Shown piece by piece: positions 24,366 through 35,661 of a DNA stretch of 64,000 nt (the first letter of the stretch is position 1; each line of letters starts with the position of its first letter). The stretch spans positions 18,354,501 to 18,418,500 of the forward strand of contig OY727094.1 in NCBI GenBank assembly GCA_963402885.1, read 5' to 3'. Position numbers and translations under genes: made by a program. Source of the DNA: Antedon bifida. Lineage: Eukaryota; Echinodermata; Crinoidea; Comatulida; Antedonidae. The notes beneath the pieces are model-generated. The model made no database searches, was not told where the DNA came from, and was given only the letters and a program-made list of their open reading frames with translations.

Positions 24366-26583
24366 AATACACGAGGACTCAGACTATAACGTTTAGTTAG
24401 AAGTTTATCGAAGAATCTGTGCTGATTATCTAAACTTTATTTCCTTCTCAATCAAATTGGTTTCTCCAGTTGTAGGTGCCCTTACTTAGGCTTATAACCA
24501 TTTTTATTTGTAGGCCTCAAGATATTTCCTTATTGTCTTTATCGAAACATTATTACAGCAATAGAATATTTAATTTCGTATTGAGAAATACATACGCTGT
24601 TTTGTGTTTGTATTTAAAATAAAAGAAGAAAAAGACAGAAATATGTAAAGAATACGATCGACTTTATTTTTATAATACAAAATTATTGTTATATTATTCT
24701 TTTATCTGTAAATAGGCCTACCCGTTAATTGCATTATAAAATTAAGTTCTTCAAAAGTAAATCTCACATATGTTGTGGTATTATCACTTCTGATTAAATA
24801 CCTTACAATATCGGAGACAAAGACTATCCAGTATACACAGAATAGGCTACTACTTGTCAATACAATAGGAACAAAGCGTCACAGGGCGTGTGAGATTCAA
24901 AGCGTCAGCTGATTGGCTCCTTAGATCTCGTAGCAAATCCGTAAACGCTAATAAAGCATTCTGATTGGTCTAAACGCCTTAATTAATACATACATTTGGC
25001 CACTTTGATAAAAAATGTAACACACACTTTAGCGTTCTTATTTCCAATGTTTTAAAATTGTATACTTCAGAAATTCCTAGATTTTCGTATCTGTACGTTT
25101 TTAGTCATTCATATTTACTTGTAATTGATAATTTTCTTTCATTTTTATACATTCTTTTCCTAAATTATTGCCTTTATTGATACCAATATCTTAATAGCTA
25201 TGTCGCCCTCTTTATATCGTGACGTCATCATGACATAGCGATACAGTTCACCAATTTGTTAATGAATATTCATACAATATTAACATCATGATGACAAAGA
25301 AATAATTTTGTCAATAAAATGGTCGCTAGATATTATAACAGAAATATTGATATATATAGTGATAACAGATCAGTTAAAAGGGCAAAAACAGGCCTTATAA
25401 ATAGTCAGATTCAGAATTGTTAGTCCTTAAGGAAATTAATTTCGGACTTGCCTCGCATAAATAAAAAAATATAAATGCAGAAAATAAAATAAACGCAAAA
25501 AATATGATAATAAGGATTAGTAGTTTACATGATTTATTTACTAGCAAATCACCTATTACATATGAAATAACCTGGCCTTTTATAAGTCACTGTGTTACCA
25601 TGTATCAAATATGCATAATATTTTATACTAATATTATTAGAAAAGTCAAAATATAGTACAACGATCATGGATGTTTATTTCCTAAATGTATATAGTGGGA
25701 TTCATTTCTAATAAGTATAAACAATAATGAAACTTGTGATTGTGAATTCTGCAAAATATGAAATATAGAAGAATAAACTATATATAGACCTATTTCTATT
25801 TCAAAATGTTCTTTTACCAACAAATAGTAAATACATAACAGCATTGTGCATATTATTGATGAAAACAATAGGCCTATATAAATAATAAAATAGTGTGTGG
25901 TGTGCAGGGAGTGGGGGTGGAAGAGGTTTATTGGACAAATTGACCCATCCTGATATCGTAACAACAATAAAACAAGATCCCACAAATTGTACACCCCTAC
26001 ACCCCCCCCCCCCCCCCCGCCCCAAGGTAAAAGGAGGTATTTTACAGTAGGCCTACATTTTATTTTCAGTTTACCTACAACTGTGAATCTAGGGAAGGAA
26101 TAGGCCTACAGTATTATATAATTGTAATCTTTGGTGTAGGCATAATCTTAAACATATTATTGAGATAATTAAAACCCTCTGATTATAATTTAGGGGACAA
26201 GAATGAATAATTGAACATCGCCTTTATTTATTTCTCTGGCTTAGCGTTCAATAGAATTTGCAATGAAAATAAACTACAGTACGACTCTTTGTGTGTCATG
26301 ATCATTATGCAGGGAGTTTGATGTGAATTCATTAAATACGAACGGTAGCGTTCTACGATCGATAAAACTCGTGAAATACTCCATGCTAGATTAACTTCGT
26401 TCGCGTGCCCTTTGTCAGCTCCGAGACAATTGCCAGGCGATGGATAATCGTAATAATAATGCTGTTTAATTATGTAGCCTAAATACGAAGTATATACAAA
26501 TCTCTGATTTATCTTATTGATGTTATAATATACAGCGAATTAACTTAACATTATATTTTACATTATGATATATTTCTATTATA
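24366..26583. other. intergenic, no gene recognised
   Basis: AT-rich spacer. It contains a poly-C run at about 25,994-26,012 and scattered TAGGCCTA words. No coding exon, RNA gene or bounded repeat could be supported. Confidence 0.5.

Positions 26584-26616
<33 letters not shown>
26584..26616. repeat. (GAT)n microsatellite
   Basis: Eleven consecutive GAT units in intergenic DNA. Confidence 0.9.
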
Positions 26617-26618
<2 letters not shown>

Positions 26619-27072
26619 AATATGTAAAATATTGAATCATCATAACATCATATTTTTATTTTCATATTTTCAGAACTAATGTTAATCTACAGAATGTCCT
26701 TGTTAGTATTTCCCCTACATTAGATATTACCATCTTCTTACCAGCACTTTACTTTTTATTAAATTCTGTGTAGGAATTATACGGACGTCTTATTTGAATA
26801 TTATTCTCTGCCTACTATATAAATATACACATAATGTACATTTGCTCCGGCGAAGGGAAGCTTGACATTTCACTCTTGTTGTTTACGTTATTGGTAACCA
26901 GCAACTCACGCAATTTATGGATTTATATTATTATTATAGTTATTTGAAAATTATATTTTATAATAATTCTATTGTTATATTTTTGTTTTTATTATTTCTT
27001 ATTTATATTTTTTAATTGATATTGATAACTGCATCAGCATCATCATAATTTAGGCCTATTTATATTCTTATT

Positions 27073-27324
27073 ATTTGTAGGCATATTACTGTTGATACTA
27101 TTGTTATTTTTATTATTTGTAGGCATATTACTGTTGATACTATTGTTATTCTTATTATTTGTAGGCATATTACTGTTGATACTATTGTTATTCTTATTAT
27201 TTGTAGGCATATTACTGTTGATACTATTGTTATTCTTATTATTTGTAGGCATATTACTGTTGATACTATTGTTATTTTTATTATTTGTAGGCATATTACT
27301 GTTGATACTATTGTTATTCTTATT
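27073..27324. repeat. 42-bp minisatellite, six units
   Basis: Units start with ATTTGTAGGC at 27073, 27115, 27157, 27199, 27241 and 27283, differing by only one or two bases. Because 42 is a multiple of three, reading frames stay open on both strands, but the translations are simple repeats. Confidence 0.95.
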
Positions 27325-27344
27325 AAAGTAAAAGAAATATTACA

Positions 27345-27539
27345 CATACATAATACACACGATTGCTTAAACGTATGTTAGTATGTTGGAAGCGATTGAT
27401 TGCAATAAACATACATAATACACACGATTGCTTAAACGTATGTTAGTATGTTGGAAGCGATTGATTGCAATAAACATACATAATACACACGATTGCTTAA
27501 ACGTATGTTAGTATGTTGGAAGCGATTGATTGCAATAAA
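27345..27539. repeat. 65-bp minisatellite, three units
   Basis: Near-identical units start with CATACATAATACACACGATT at 27345, 27410 and 27475. The array begins only 20 bp after the 42-bp array, with an unrelated unit. Confidence 0.95.
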
Positions 27540-28426
27540 TTCATCTATTATGCATACGACGATTGATCGCAATAGCATATCGACATGCATCAGTGAATCC
27601 TGATTACTTTTAGAGGTTAATTGCGAATCCCGCTCTATAGGAAACTGCAGAGAAACGGGAAATACAGTGACGTTTAAATAATCACAAACCAAATGTACTG
27701 TATGTATTGGTAGGCTAGGCAGAGCAGAACATTAAAGTGCCAGTTTTCTGTTATACAAATCCACCTTTTCTTTCATCCTCATCATAATCATTGTCCTCGT
27801 TATAGTAGGGAGGCCAATGTAAGCTTTTCCATCATGGCCGGAGTGGGGGGTAATTTTCTGTTAATAGCTGGCAACAATTGTGGAATATATCCCTATGGGA
27901 TGACAAAAAAGGTATGGGTGGATGCCGCTCTCAAATTTCAGGTCAAATGTAATTTTCAAGGATTAGGTCAAATATGGTAAAATAGGGATTTAAGCTGTTT
28001 TAAAGAACGTATAAGCTAATTAAAACAAATTTAACCATTATTGGATCATTGACATCGCGGAAGATTATCAAGTTCATCAATTTTTCAACTTACAAGTTTA
28101 AAAGTCATTTTCATGGTCAAATTGAGCACAAACCTGTTAAATAATCGGTATTAATAATTTAAATAAATAAAATTTTCGTGAGGATAGCCTGGGGCTGATG
28201 GTTATAGTGTGGTGTCAAAAAGATCAGAATTGTACTGAGAAATATTTTAAACTTGAAAGTATTTGAATCACTCCTGGAAGTGGGGAATAAGTCCTAGAGA
28301 TCTAAATAACCGGAATTGGAATGTTTTAAATTACATTTAAAAACCGTCACAGAGGGGTTGTGGGTTGGGAGTAATGGGCCCATTTTAATCGTGTTTCCCT
28401 TAGTGAATACAAGGGAAATACAGTAC
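27540..28426. other. intergenic, no gene recognised
   Basis: No coding exon or bounded repeat is visible. The spacer continues at 28,779-29,394 after the MITE, with a short (GAT)n run near 29,122. Confidence 0.5.
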
Positions 28427-28778
28427 TTAAAGATATATTGTCCCCCTAAAAAATATTTTTTTAAATTTTTTTGTTGAATATGTTATTTTAATGTCACATA
28501 ATAATTATTCACTCTCACAAAAAATTGGGTCTGAAAAAAATTTATTTACCTGAGAAAAATGTAATTTAAAGCAAAAAATGGTCAAATTGTCTGGAAGACA
28601 ATGAGTTTTTGGGTAATTTAACTGTTTATTTTGTCTTTTTATAGGTGAAATAATTGTTTTCCCCCGTTTTTTTTCTTATGGAAGTGAACAACTTCATTAA
28701 AACTGCAAAATGGCCTATTCAAAGTCCGATTTTAAAAATCTTTATTTTTCATGATTTTGGGGGACAATACATCTTTAA
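28427..28778. mobile_element. MITE, TTAA-bounded, TIR AGATRTATTGTCCCC
   Basis: It starts TTAAAGATATATTGTCCCC and ends GGGGGACAATACATCTTTAA. The termini match the copies at 13628 and 50292, but the interior differs, so this is a second subfamily. The fragment at 20092 belongs to it. Confidence 0.8.
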
Positions 28779-29394
28779 ATATTGATTGAGTAAAGTGAAA
28801 TACTTAATATTTAAGGGAAATATATGTGATTGGTAAATACGGCCACTGAGTTTAGTTAGCAAAACGCAAAACAAAATACCGAGTGAATGATCAAACGATC
28901 GGCGGTTCCGCTCAAAATACGTGTGTGAGGAGGAGGAAAAAAGTACGATCGTTTTGGTCATTGGTAGCATACTGCATGAGAGTGTCTTTTCCGGCGAATT
29001 AGAGGTGCCTTTTATCTTAAATGTTATATGTGCGAGAGTACCATTTCCGCCCATCTAGGGGTGTCATTTAACAAAATTCATTTCGCCTCAAATACATAGT
29101 GTCCGATTTACACCTGATGATGTTGATGATGATGATGAAGATGCAAATTTACAACCAAAACCGCAGCTTCCATCTTTAATCAGATGTCAAAGGTTAGGCA
29201 TCGCGGATTTTTATTTCTGCGCTATAAAAAATATTCCACCAATATCATCAGATTGAATCACCTAACTACCGAAGAAAAGTCAAAATTATGCGAAATTATG
29301 CAATATTTTTTAGAAAATTAGGTTTCTTTGTGGTGGTGATATTTCTTGTACAAACTCTGTACTGTAGGGCCTATGTACATTTAAACGATTATAG

Positions 29395-30675
29395 TAAAAC
29401 TGACTTCTTAAAGAGTTTGCGTGCGAGTTTAGCGTTCCCGTTTGTGACTTATTTAACTCATCTCTAAAAGAGGGAATTGTTCCTAAAATGTGGAAGGATG
29501 CCACAATTTCCTCAATCTCAAAGACTACCCCTGCCTCAATCTCTAAATTAAGACCAATATCTTTGACATCGATTCTTGCGAAGGTATGCGAAGGATTTGT
29601 TCCCAACTGGGTTATGGAAGATATAGGTAAAGAAATTGATCGTAACCAATTTGGTGGCAGAAAAGGATAATCCACAGCCCATTGTCTAATAGAAATACTC
29701 GATTTGTTTTTTAAAGGTACAGACAAGGGTAAGAATGTTGGCACCCTTGTTGTGACGGACTTCTCCAAAGCGTTTGACTGTATCGATCATACGTTAGCTA
29801 TCCAGAGACTCTTCGAGCTTGGTGTCAAGTGAGTTATTGCCATGGATAACACACTTCCTTATACATCTCGTCGCCAACGAGTGCAATATCACTCTGCCTT
29901 GTCACGGTGGGAAACGCTTTTCTGTGGCGTCCCGCAAGGCACCAAGCTAGGCCACATAATCTTCATGTTAGTTATTAATAACTCTGGCTAAAAGCTTTAT
30001 GTATGTTGATGACCTCAGCCTTGTAGAAGTCCGTCCCGCAAATCAACCCAGCCAGATTGGATTGGATTTTCAAGATCTGTATGCTTGGGCAACGGACAAC
30101 CGTCTCGGGCTCAACCCCAGTAAGTGCAAGGTTATGCAGGTTTGTTTTATGAAGGAACCGCCTAACCCTCCTCAACCTCATATCGCCGGGGTGGAGCTCG
30201 AGGTGGTGTCTGAGACCAAGCTTCTGGGCCTGACTGTCCAGTCCAATCTTGGCTGGCAGTCCCACCTTAATGATATTATTAGTAAAAGTAGTCGACGGCA
30301 ATGCATTCTATCACGTCTCAAACGGTTTGGTGTCCCGACTGAAGATTTGATCTCCGTGTATACGTGTTATGTTCGCCCAATAAGTGAGTACACTGCCCCG
30401 GTTTGACATGGCAGTATAACCAAGGAACCTACCAATTGGAGCGCATCCAAAAGAGAGCATGCCGCATTATGGTTGGTGCGGATTACGTATCATACACGGA
30501 ATCATTGAAGCAGTTGGTACTCCATACCATGACCGAGAGACGTTACCATCTATGCACATAATATGGCCTTACGGAAAAGTAATACATACCAGGTCCCCAA
30601 AAATAAGACAAATACATATGGAAACAGTGCAATCCAGTTTCCTATTCGCTGACTCAACAGTATTGATTAAATAAT
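29395..30675 (+). mobile_element. broken LINE, reverse transcriptase part
   Basis: RT pieces appear in order in shifting frames: KEGIVPKMWKDATISSISKT and LRPISLTSILAKVCEGF near 29,470-29,600; NQFGGRKG then a stop; VVTDFSKAFDCIDHT near 29,750; a PQGTKLG-type stretch near 29,940; MYVDDLSLVEV at 29,999; RLGLNPSKCKVMQVCF; LLGLTVQSNLGWQSHL; and LKRFGVPTEDLISVYTCYVRP to 30,406. Stops and frameshifts make it dead. It is related to the copy at 6.9-8.3 kb but keeps the palm segment that copy lacks. Confidence 0.88.
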
Positions 30676-31373
30676 AAAGAAAGTAAATGGATAATGTAAT
30701 CAGCTATTAATTATTTTGGCATATATTGGAAATTTCTTGCAATTGTACTCATTTTATTTTTATTTATCATTTAATTTTGTATATAATGTTTCTGTAAATG
30801 TGTAATTGTAATTATTTACTTCTCTGAAGTCGACTGATTTAAACCTTAATTAAGAATTAAATGTAAATTCTGCAACTTAAATAAAAGACTATATTTGTAT
30901 AGTGTAATTAAGCAATAATGTAAATGCAATAGCAATAAGACTATATTTTTACATACTATGTGTTTACATTTACATATTATGTGTAATTGCGATAATTTTG
31001 TTTAATGATGACCATTACTTTACTTGTATTTTGAATGTATATTGTTCCTTACCATGTCATTCAGCAGATTTTCTGCAAATTGGTTTTTTTTTTTTTAAAT
31101 AAATAATAAAAACAAAATAAGACTTTCAGTGAAGTATAGTTCATATTACCTAGCAAATCCCCTATAGTTTTGAACAGAATGAGATACTTAAAAACAGGTG
31201 TGTATATATAATTATATAACTTGAATTATGTTTTTAATGTTGTTATTTAATTTCATTTATTCTTCATCAGTAGCATACGTAAGTAAGTTTATGTTTTTTT
31301 TCGTCCTGATTTATCTATTTTAATGCATACACATAACCATTGTATCTGAAATTGATTGCAATGTACCATGATA

Positions 31374-32717
31374 TCAATCATTCTCTGTGTCAATGTAAGT
31401 ATAACTATGTGATTCAAGATCATTAGGAACCTGTGAAGCTGTTGAGTGTCTCCAATGACCATATACTTCTGTAGTAGGTACACGAGGTAATGAACGATCT
31501 TGTACTGTATGTCTTAAAATAACTCCTTCTCTTGTCTCATAATATACTTCAGGTTGAGTTACTTCTTTTCCTAAAGAATCAACTATTATAGTGTTATCAT
31601 TACGACACAAACAATAATGATATACGGGAACCAGAACAACAAGTACAATAATAATAACAACACCAGCAGCAATGATAATAACAACATCTAAAGATAAACT
31701 AATTCCTTTTTGAGAATTGTTTATGTTTGTTTTACTCGATGGTTCATACGAATTATCTGAGTTAATGATAGTATTTGAAACTGTTAATACTACAGACGAT
31801 GATACCTGTCCAATTTCATTAGTAGCAGTACATGTTATATTTGTTCCACTTTGTTTTATTGAAGGTCGTAAAAGTTTAAATGTTTGTCCAGTTTTGTCTA
31901 CAAAAATATCTTCATCTTTTATTAGAGGCACTAATGTCCAATGGTATTGTGAGACCGGTGGATTAGCAAACGTTTGGCAGAATAGAATCGTCTCTCTTCC
32001 AGGTAACACTGGATTGGTGTGTTGTATCTTTATCTCAGGTTTATATTGTATATTCAGAGGTTTCATTGAACATGATTTGTGATAACTTGAATCAAATGAT
32101 GAATACTGGTGACATTCGTAAACTGCTCCATTATCATCTTTTGTAGCGTTCATTGTATGTTGAACTGTCACCAAGTTTTCTGTGTTTGGTTTTGATATTC
32201 CATAATTGCGGTTTTGTGAATTTCGAGTAAGTTTTAAAGTTACAGGTGGAGTAACCTTCTCTGAAACACACGACATTGATATAGTAGAACCTAAGAGAAT
32301 GTCAGCTGTAGGTTGGTAACAAATAGGATATTCCAGAGAAGGCAGAGAATGTACAATTAACTCCGCTTTTCGTGAACTTTTCAATACAATTCTAGAGTTC
32401 AATGACATAACAACACATTGATAGAAACCGGCATCACTTCGCAATACATCTGAAATAACTAACGTCGTTATGTTTCCGAATGACAATTCATCGTGAACTT
32501 TAGTGATTCGCGAGTTTTTTTCATCGAAGAATATTTCTGCGTCATCTTTATACCACGTAAGCTCTTCATTTATTAACCCACTAACCACGCAATTCAAAGA
32601 CTGATCCTTCCAGAGATCCACATTTCTGTTTAAGGGTTCATCTATAAACTGGATAACAGAATCACAAATTACAATCCACGTTGTCAGTAACAACCAAAAT
32701 CTCAAAGGTAACAACAT
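31374..32717 (-). CDS. intronless three-Ig-domain type I membrane receptor, class A, copy 1
   Basis: The single frame gives 447 aa. A signal peptide (about 1-18) is followed by Ig1 (Cys43-Cys101, Trp55, DAGFYQC), Ig2 of C2-set type (Cys150-Cys202, plus an extra pair Cys133/Cys216) and Ig3 (Cys247-Cys296, Trp260, ANPPVSQYHW). A short Asn/Ser-rich stalk leads to one uncharged transmembrane helix (about 345-368). The 79-residue tail has a membrane-side CLC, Tyr392, Tyr393, Tyr419, Tyr439, Tyr441 and an SH3-ligand motif RSLPRVP (408-414). The layout recalls nectin, kirrel and CADM cell-surface adhesion proteins, but I cannot assign an orthologue. It is the most distal of ten tandem copies. A class-A upstream element lies about 110 bp before the ATG. 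Surface recognition or signalling is inferred from the architecture. Confidence 0.9.
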   Translation of the reverse strand: MLLPLRFWLLLTTWIVICDSVIQFIDEPLNRNVDLWKDQSLNCVVSGLINEELTWYKDDAEIFFDEKNSRITKVHDELSFGNITTLVISDVLRSDAGFYQCVVMSLNSRIVLKSSRKAELIVHSLPSLEYPICYQPTADILLGSTISMSCVSEKVTPPVTLKLTRNSQNRNYGISKPNTENLVTVQHTMNATKDDNGAVYECHQYSSFDSSYHKSCSMKPLNIQYKPEIKIQHTNPVLPGRETILFCQTFANPPVSQYHWTLVPLIKDEDIFVDKTGQTFKLLRPSIKQSGTNITCTATNEIGQVSSSVVLTVSNTIINSDNSYEPSSKTNINNSQKGISLSLDVVIIIAAGVVIIIVLVVLVPVYHYCLCRNDNTIIVDSLGKEVTQPEVYYETREGVILRHTVQDRSLPRVPTTEVYGHWRHSTASQVPNDLESHSYTYIDTEND

Positions 32718-32800
32718 TGTTAATTTTTATTATCTTCTTACAAACAGACAGAAATTGAACAAGATATTTAAATATCAATACGAATAGCATAACTCACCGG

Positions 32801-32848
32801 TTATGACGTTGTACCAATACTTTTTAAAGTTATGTTTCTCGTTTCTCC
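32801..32848 (-). promoter_or_regulatory. class-A conserved upstream element (copy 1)
   Basis: On the plus strand it contains TTATGACGTTGTACCAATA, then AAGTTATGTTTCTCGTTTCT, about 85-130 bp before the ATG. The same two blocks recur upstream of the other class-A genes. TGACGT is a CRE half-site. Confidence 0.55.
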
Positions 32849-33849
32849 AAAATATATGCAATTTCTTTTGTATACAGTGTTTCATTTTTTCTTTTCTCTT
32901 TTATCATTAAAATAATAAAAGTGATCCAAATTGATCTAAGGAGGTCCTTCAAAAGAATTATGGACATTATAAATGTTTCTAGAAATTGTGAAGTTTTAAA
33001 AAGTAATAACAATTAAAATCTCAAAGTTTTAGAAAAGTATTATTAATGTATTAATTAAATTAAATATTTTAAAATACGTTTAATGATGGATATGCAAGAA
33101 TATGCCCTTTTGCCACACAAACTACTGTAGTGTTTGAATAGTCCAAGAAATCATGGATGGATTTATATATTCACTGGGTTGATAAATCATGCACATATCC
33201 CGTGGATATACTAGTCGAACTACTATGCTCCAATTGCGTTGTGGATGAAAAAGGTGACTTGTTAAGCGCACCTTCACGTCACCAGGCGCCTATGAACATC
33301 CAATGAAAACTAATTCGAAACCTATAAAAAAAAAAACACCACCGGTACAGTACAAAATCAACAACCACATAATTGCATTCCTTTCTTAGTTATGTGAGTA
33401 CCTAGAAAAGCAAAAATGAATATTGCCAACATAACAAATTAGATCAAATCAATCAAGTTCATTGCTTCAAAAACGAATATTGCAGATCTGTACCTATGTT
33501 CTGACCAATCTTTGCAAATTTTTAAAAGCTTTATGAGTTTTGCAGAACCATTTATTTTATATAAAGTAAGCTTAATTTTTAAAAGTCTGATTATTAATTT
33601 GCTTAATTTATACAGTATTATAATTAATAAAAATCATACGAAATGTCATAACATTACTGATCAAATAACGTGATTACTTTTATAATCATCGATATCACAT
33701 AGTTGGGATACCTTTGCATCCATTATATCTCGAAAACGCTTTCTATCCAGATTCGTAATCTACAAACAATGGTCTAGAAATGTGTTCTCTTTCGGTGATA
33801 CTCCCTTCGTCTGCCACTGGACTATATAGAGTATGCCGATGTTGTTTGG

Positions 33850-34320
33850 CATCCGGATCTATTCATCTATCGTATTATTATGGGGACTAGATTTAATATA
33901 TGATCATTCCAGAGCTATTTGCAAATTTGATTCTCTCGCTGAAAGGAGAGCAAAGCATTTGCCAAATTTGCCTTTACAAATCATTCTGCTGATTTAATTC
34001 CTCCCACTAGACTCCAATTACAACGCTAGAAAATTACGTAATTCTGACAAATTCTTTCAAAAGTAAAACTAGTAAATTCTCCAATAGTCCTATTCCGTTT
34101 TATACACAGTTACTCAATAACCCCCTTAATTTTCCACTTCTGGCTGTCTGCTCGAAAGCGATTCTTTTGGGTTTTTTTCCCAATATCAAATTTTAGAGTT
34201 TAGGTTTTTTGTAATTGTTTTGAGATTTTTATATTTGTATATTTTTGTAAAATTACTTACAATTTGACCTTTGGCCACGATATATAATTTATTTTATGTG
34301 GATTATTATAATAAAGGTAA
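33850..34320 (+). mobile_element. LINE 3'-end fragment
   Basis: The frame reads like the C-terminus of CR1/jockey-type LINEs: FDSLAERRAKHLPNLPLQI, then ARKLRNSDKFFQK. It is interrupted by stops and followed by a short AT-rich 3' region ending in ATAATAAAGG. Only this end is present; it lies between receptor copies 1 and 2. Confidence 0.55.
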
Positions 34321-35099
34321 CACACATTACTTCCGAAAAATCCACATCTTATATAAACATAAATTGTACAGAAAATGAAACGTATAGCTAGACCTGTATT
34401 CAGTTAATTAAAATAAATTAAAGAAAGAAGTTAATAATATAAATTTCTATATGCAAGAAGCTAACCAAGTAAATGCAAATTGTACTTTATTATAATGGAA
34501 TCGGAAACTACTTTAATAATTATTATTTTATTGTATCTCATTCTAAATCAGGACCACTCATTAATAAGATGAACTTCATAAACTAAAATTGATAGTTAAA
34601 CTACGTAACGCTCCGTAAAGTATCAACAACATGTTGTTCAAAGCCTACAAAAATTATGCTTTATTAGTTTATTTATTAATAACTTAATTAATCGTAAAAG
34701 TTATTTTCGGGGTTTTTTTTCTTTATCTTTTTTCTAATTCTCGCCACTTTTTGGTCTTTTTGTCTAACCTTTTTATGAAGTCAAATTTGCGAAGCGTAAT
34801 TTACCCGCGATGTTATGAAATGCTATGATTTAAAGAAGTTTGCCTGGATAACCTCCTACAAAATGAAAACTTCAAATCTAGTTTGTTTGCACTTTCTAAT
34901 CATTTGGAGTAAATAAGCACTTTGTATCAGTGAGATATAGTTAAAATTACCGAGGTAAATCTCATACCGGTATTGTTTTGAACACAAATGTTGTTAATAG
35001 AGAGTATATAGAAAGAAATGGTTGATTTGAATCATTTTTTTTTATTCAATAAGATTTTTATTTCTGCGCTATCAACAATTATCCCACCAACATTTCGTT

Positions 35100-35265
35100 T
35101 TTTTTCTCCATCAGCAGTTTACCAAACAAAGTCTGACTGATTTTTTAAAGTGGAAATATGTGGAATTCGGTACTTTTTTACCATTTTAAAAGAATCTATT
35201 TTTTCGTCGTGATTTCTTCTATGCCCATTTTTAATGTATGCACGTTTAACCAACTATTGTATCTG
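35100..35265. repeat. relic of a receptor-gene 3' flank
   Basis: From TCAGCAG... to the words CTATTGTATCTGAAATT the sequence follows the 3' flank of copy 1 (about 31,265-31,350), but no tail-coding sequence is attached. I read it as the remnant of a lost duplicate unit. Confidence 0.45.
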
Positions 35266-35661
35266 AAATTCATGTTTTCAATATATTATCGTAAAGGTGA
35301 CGTCGTAAAATTGATTACAGCAATAAATAATGTAACTTCAAACCGATATGTACACGTAAGAAAAGACAGTCTTGCAAAACATTTCAGTAACAATGATTAC
35401 AAAGAAAAGGAATAGCATTACTTCGTTATCATATTATAGGCGAAAACGTCGAAGCATAATATATGGTAATTTATTTTATTCTACAGAAAATATATATTCT
35501 CGACATCAGAGATATCTACAAGGAGAATAATTAAATCCAATTTGAATATAGCATTCTTTAGAATGAGACCTAAATGTGATTTTTTTATTATTAGAATGTT
35601 TCATGATCTACCGTATCAATTGAAGAAAATTTGATATCAGATCGTGCCATATACCCCTAAA

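Noticed and set aside
27043..27347. Open frames over the 42-bp minisatellite on both strands
   Set aside because: The frames stay open because the unit length is a multiple of three; the translations are simple repeats.
27073..27539. CRISPR array
   Set aside because: The units are contiguous tandem repeats without unique spacers, in animal DNA.
31374..31611. ITIM or ITAM in the tail
   Set aside because: No tyrosine fits [SIVL]xYxx[ILV] fully. YTYI has Ile at +3 but His at -2, and there is no paired YxxL/I spacing.
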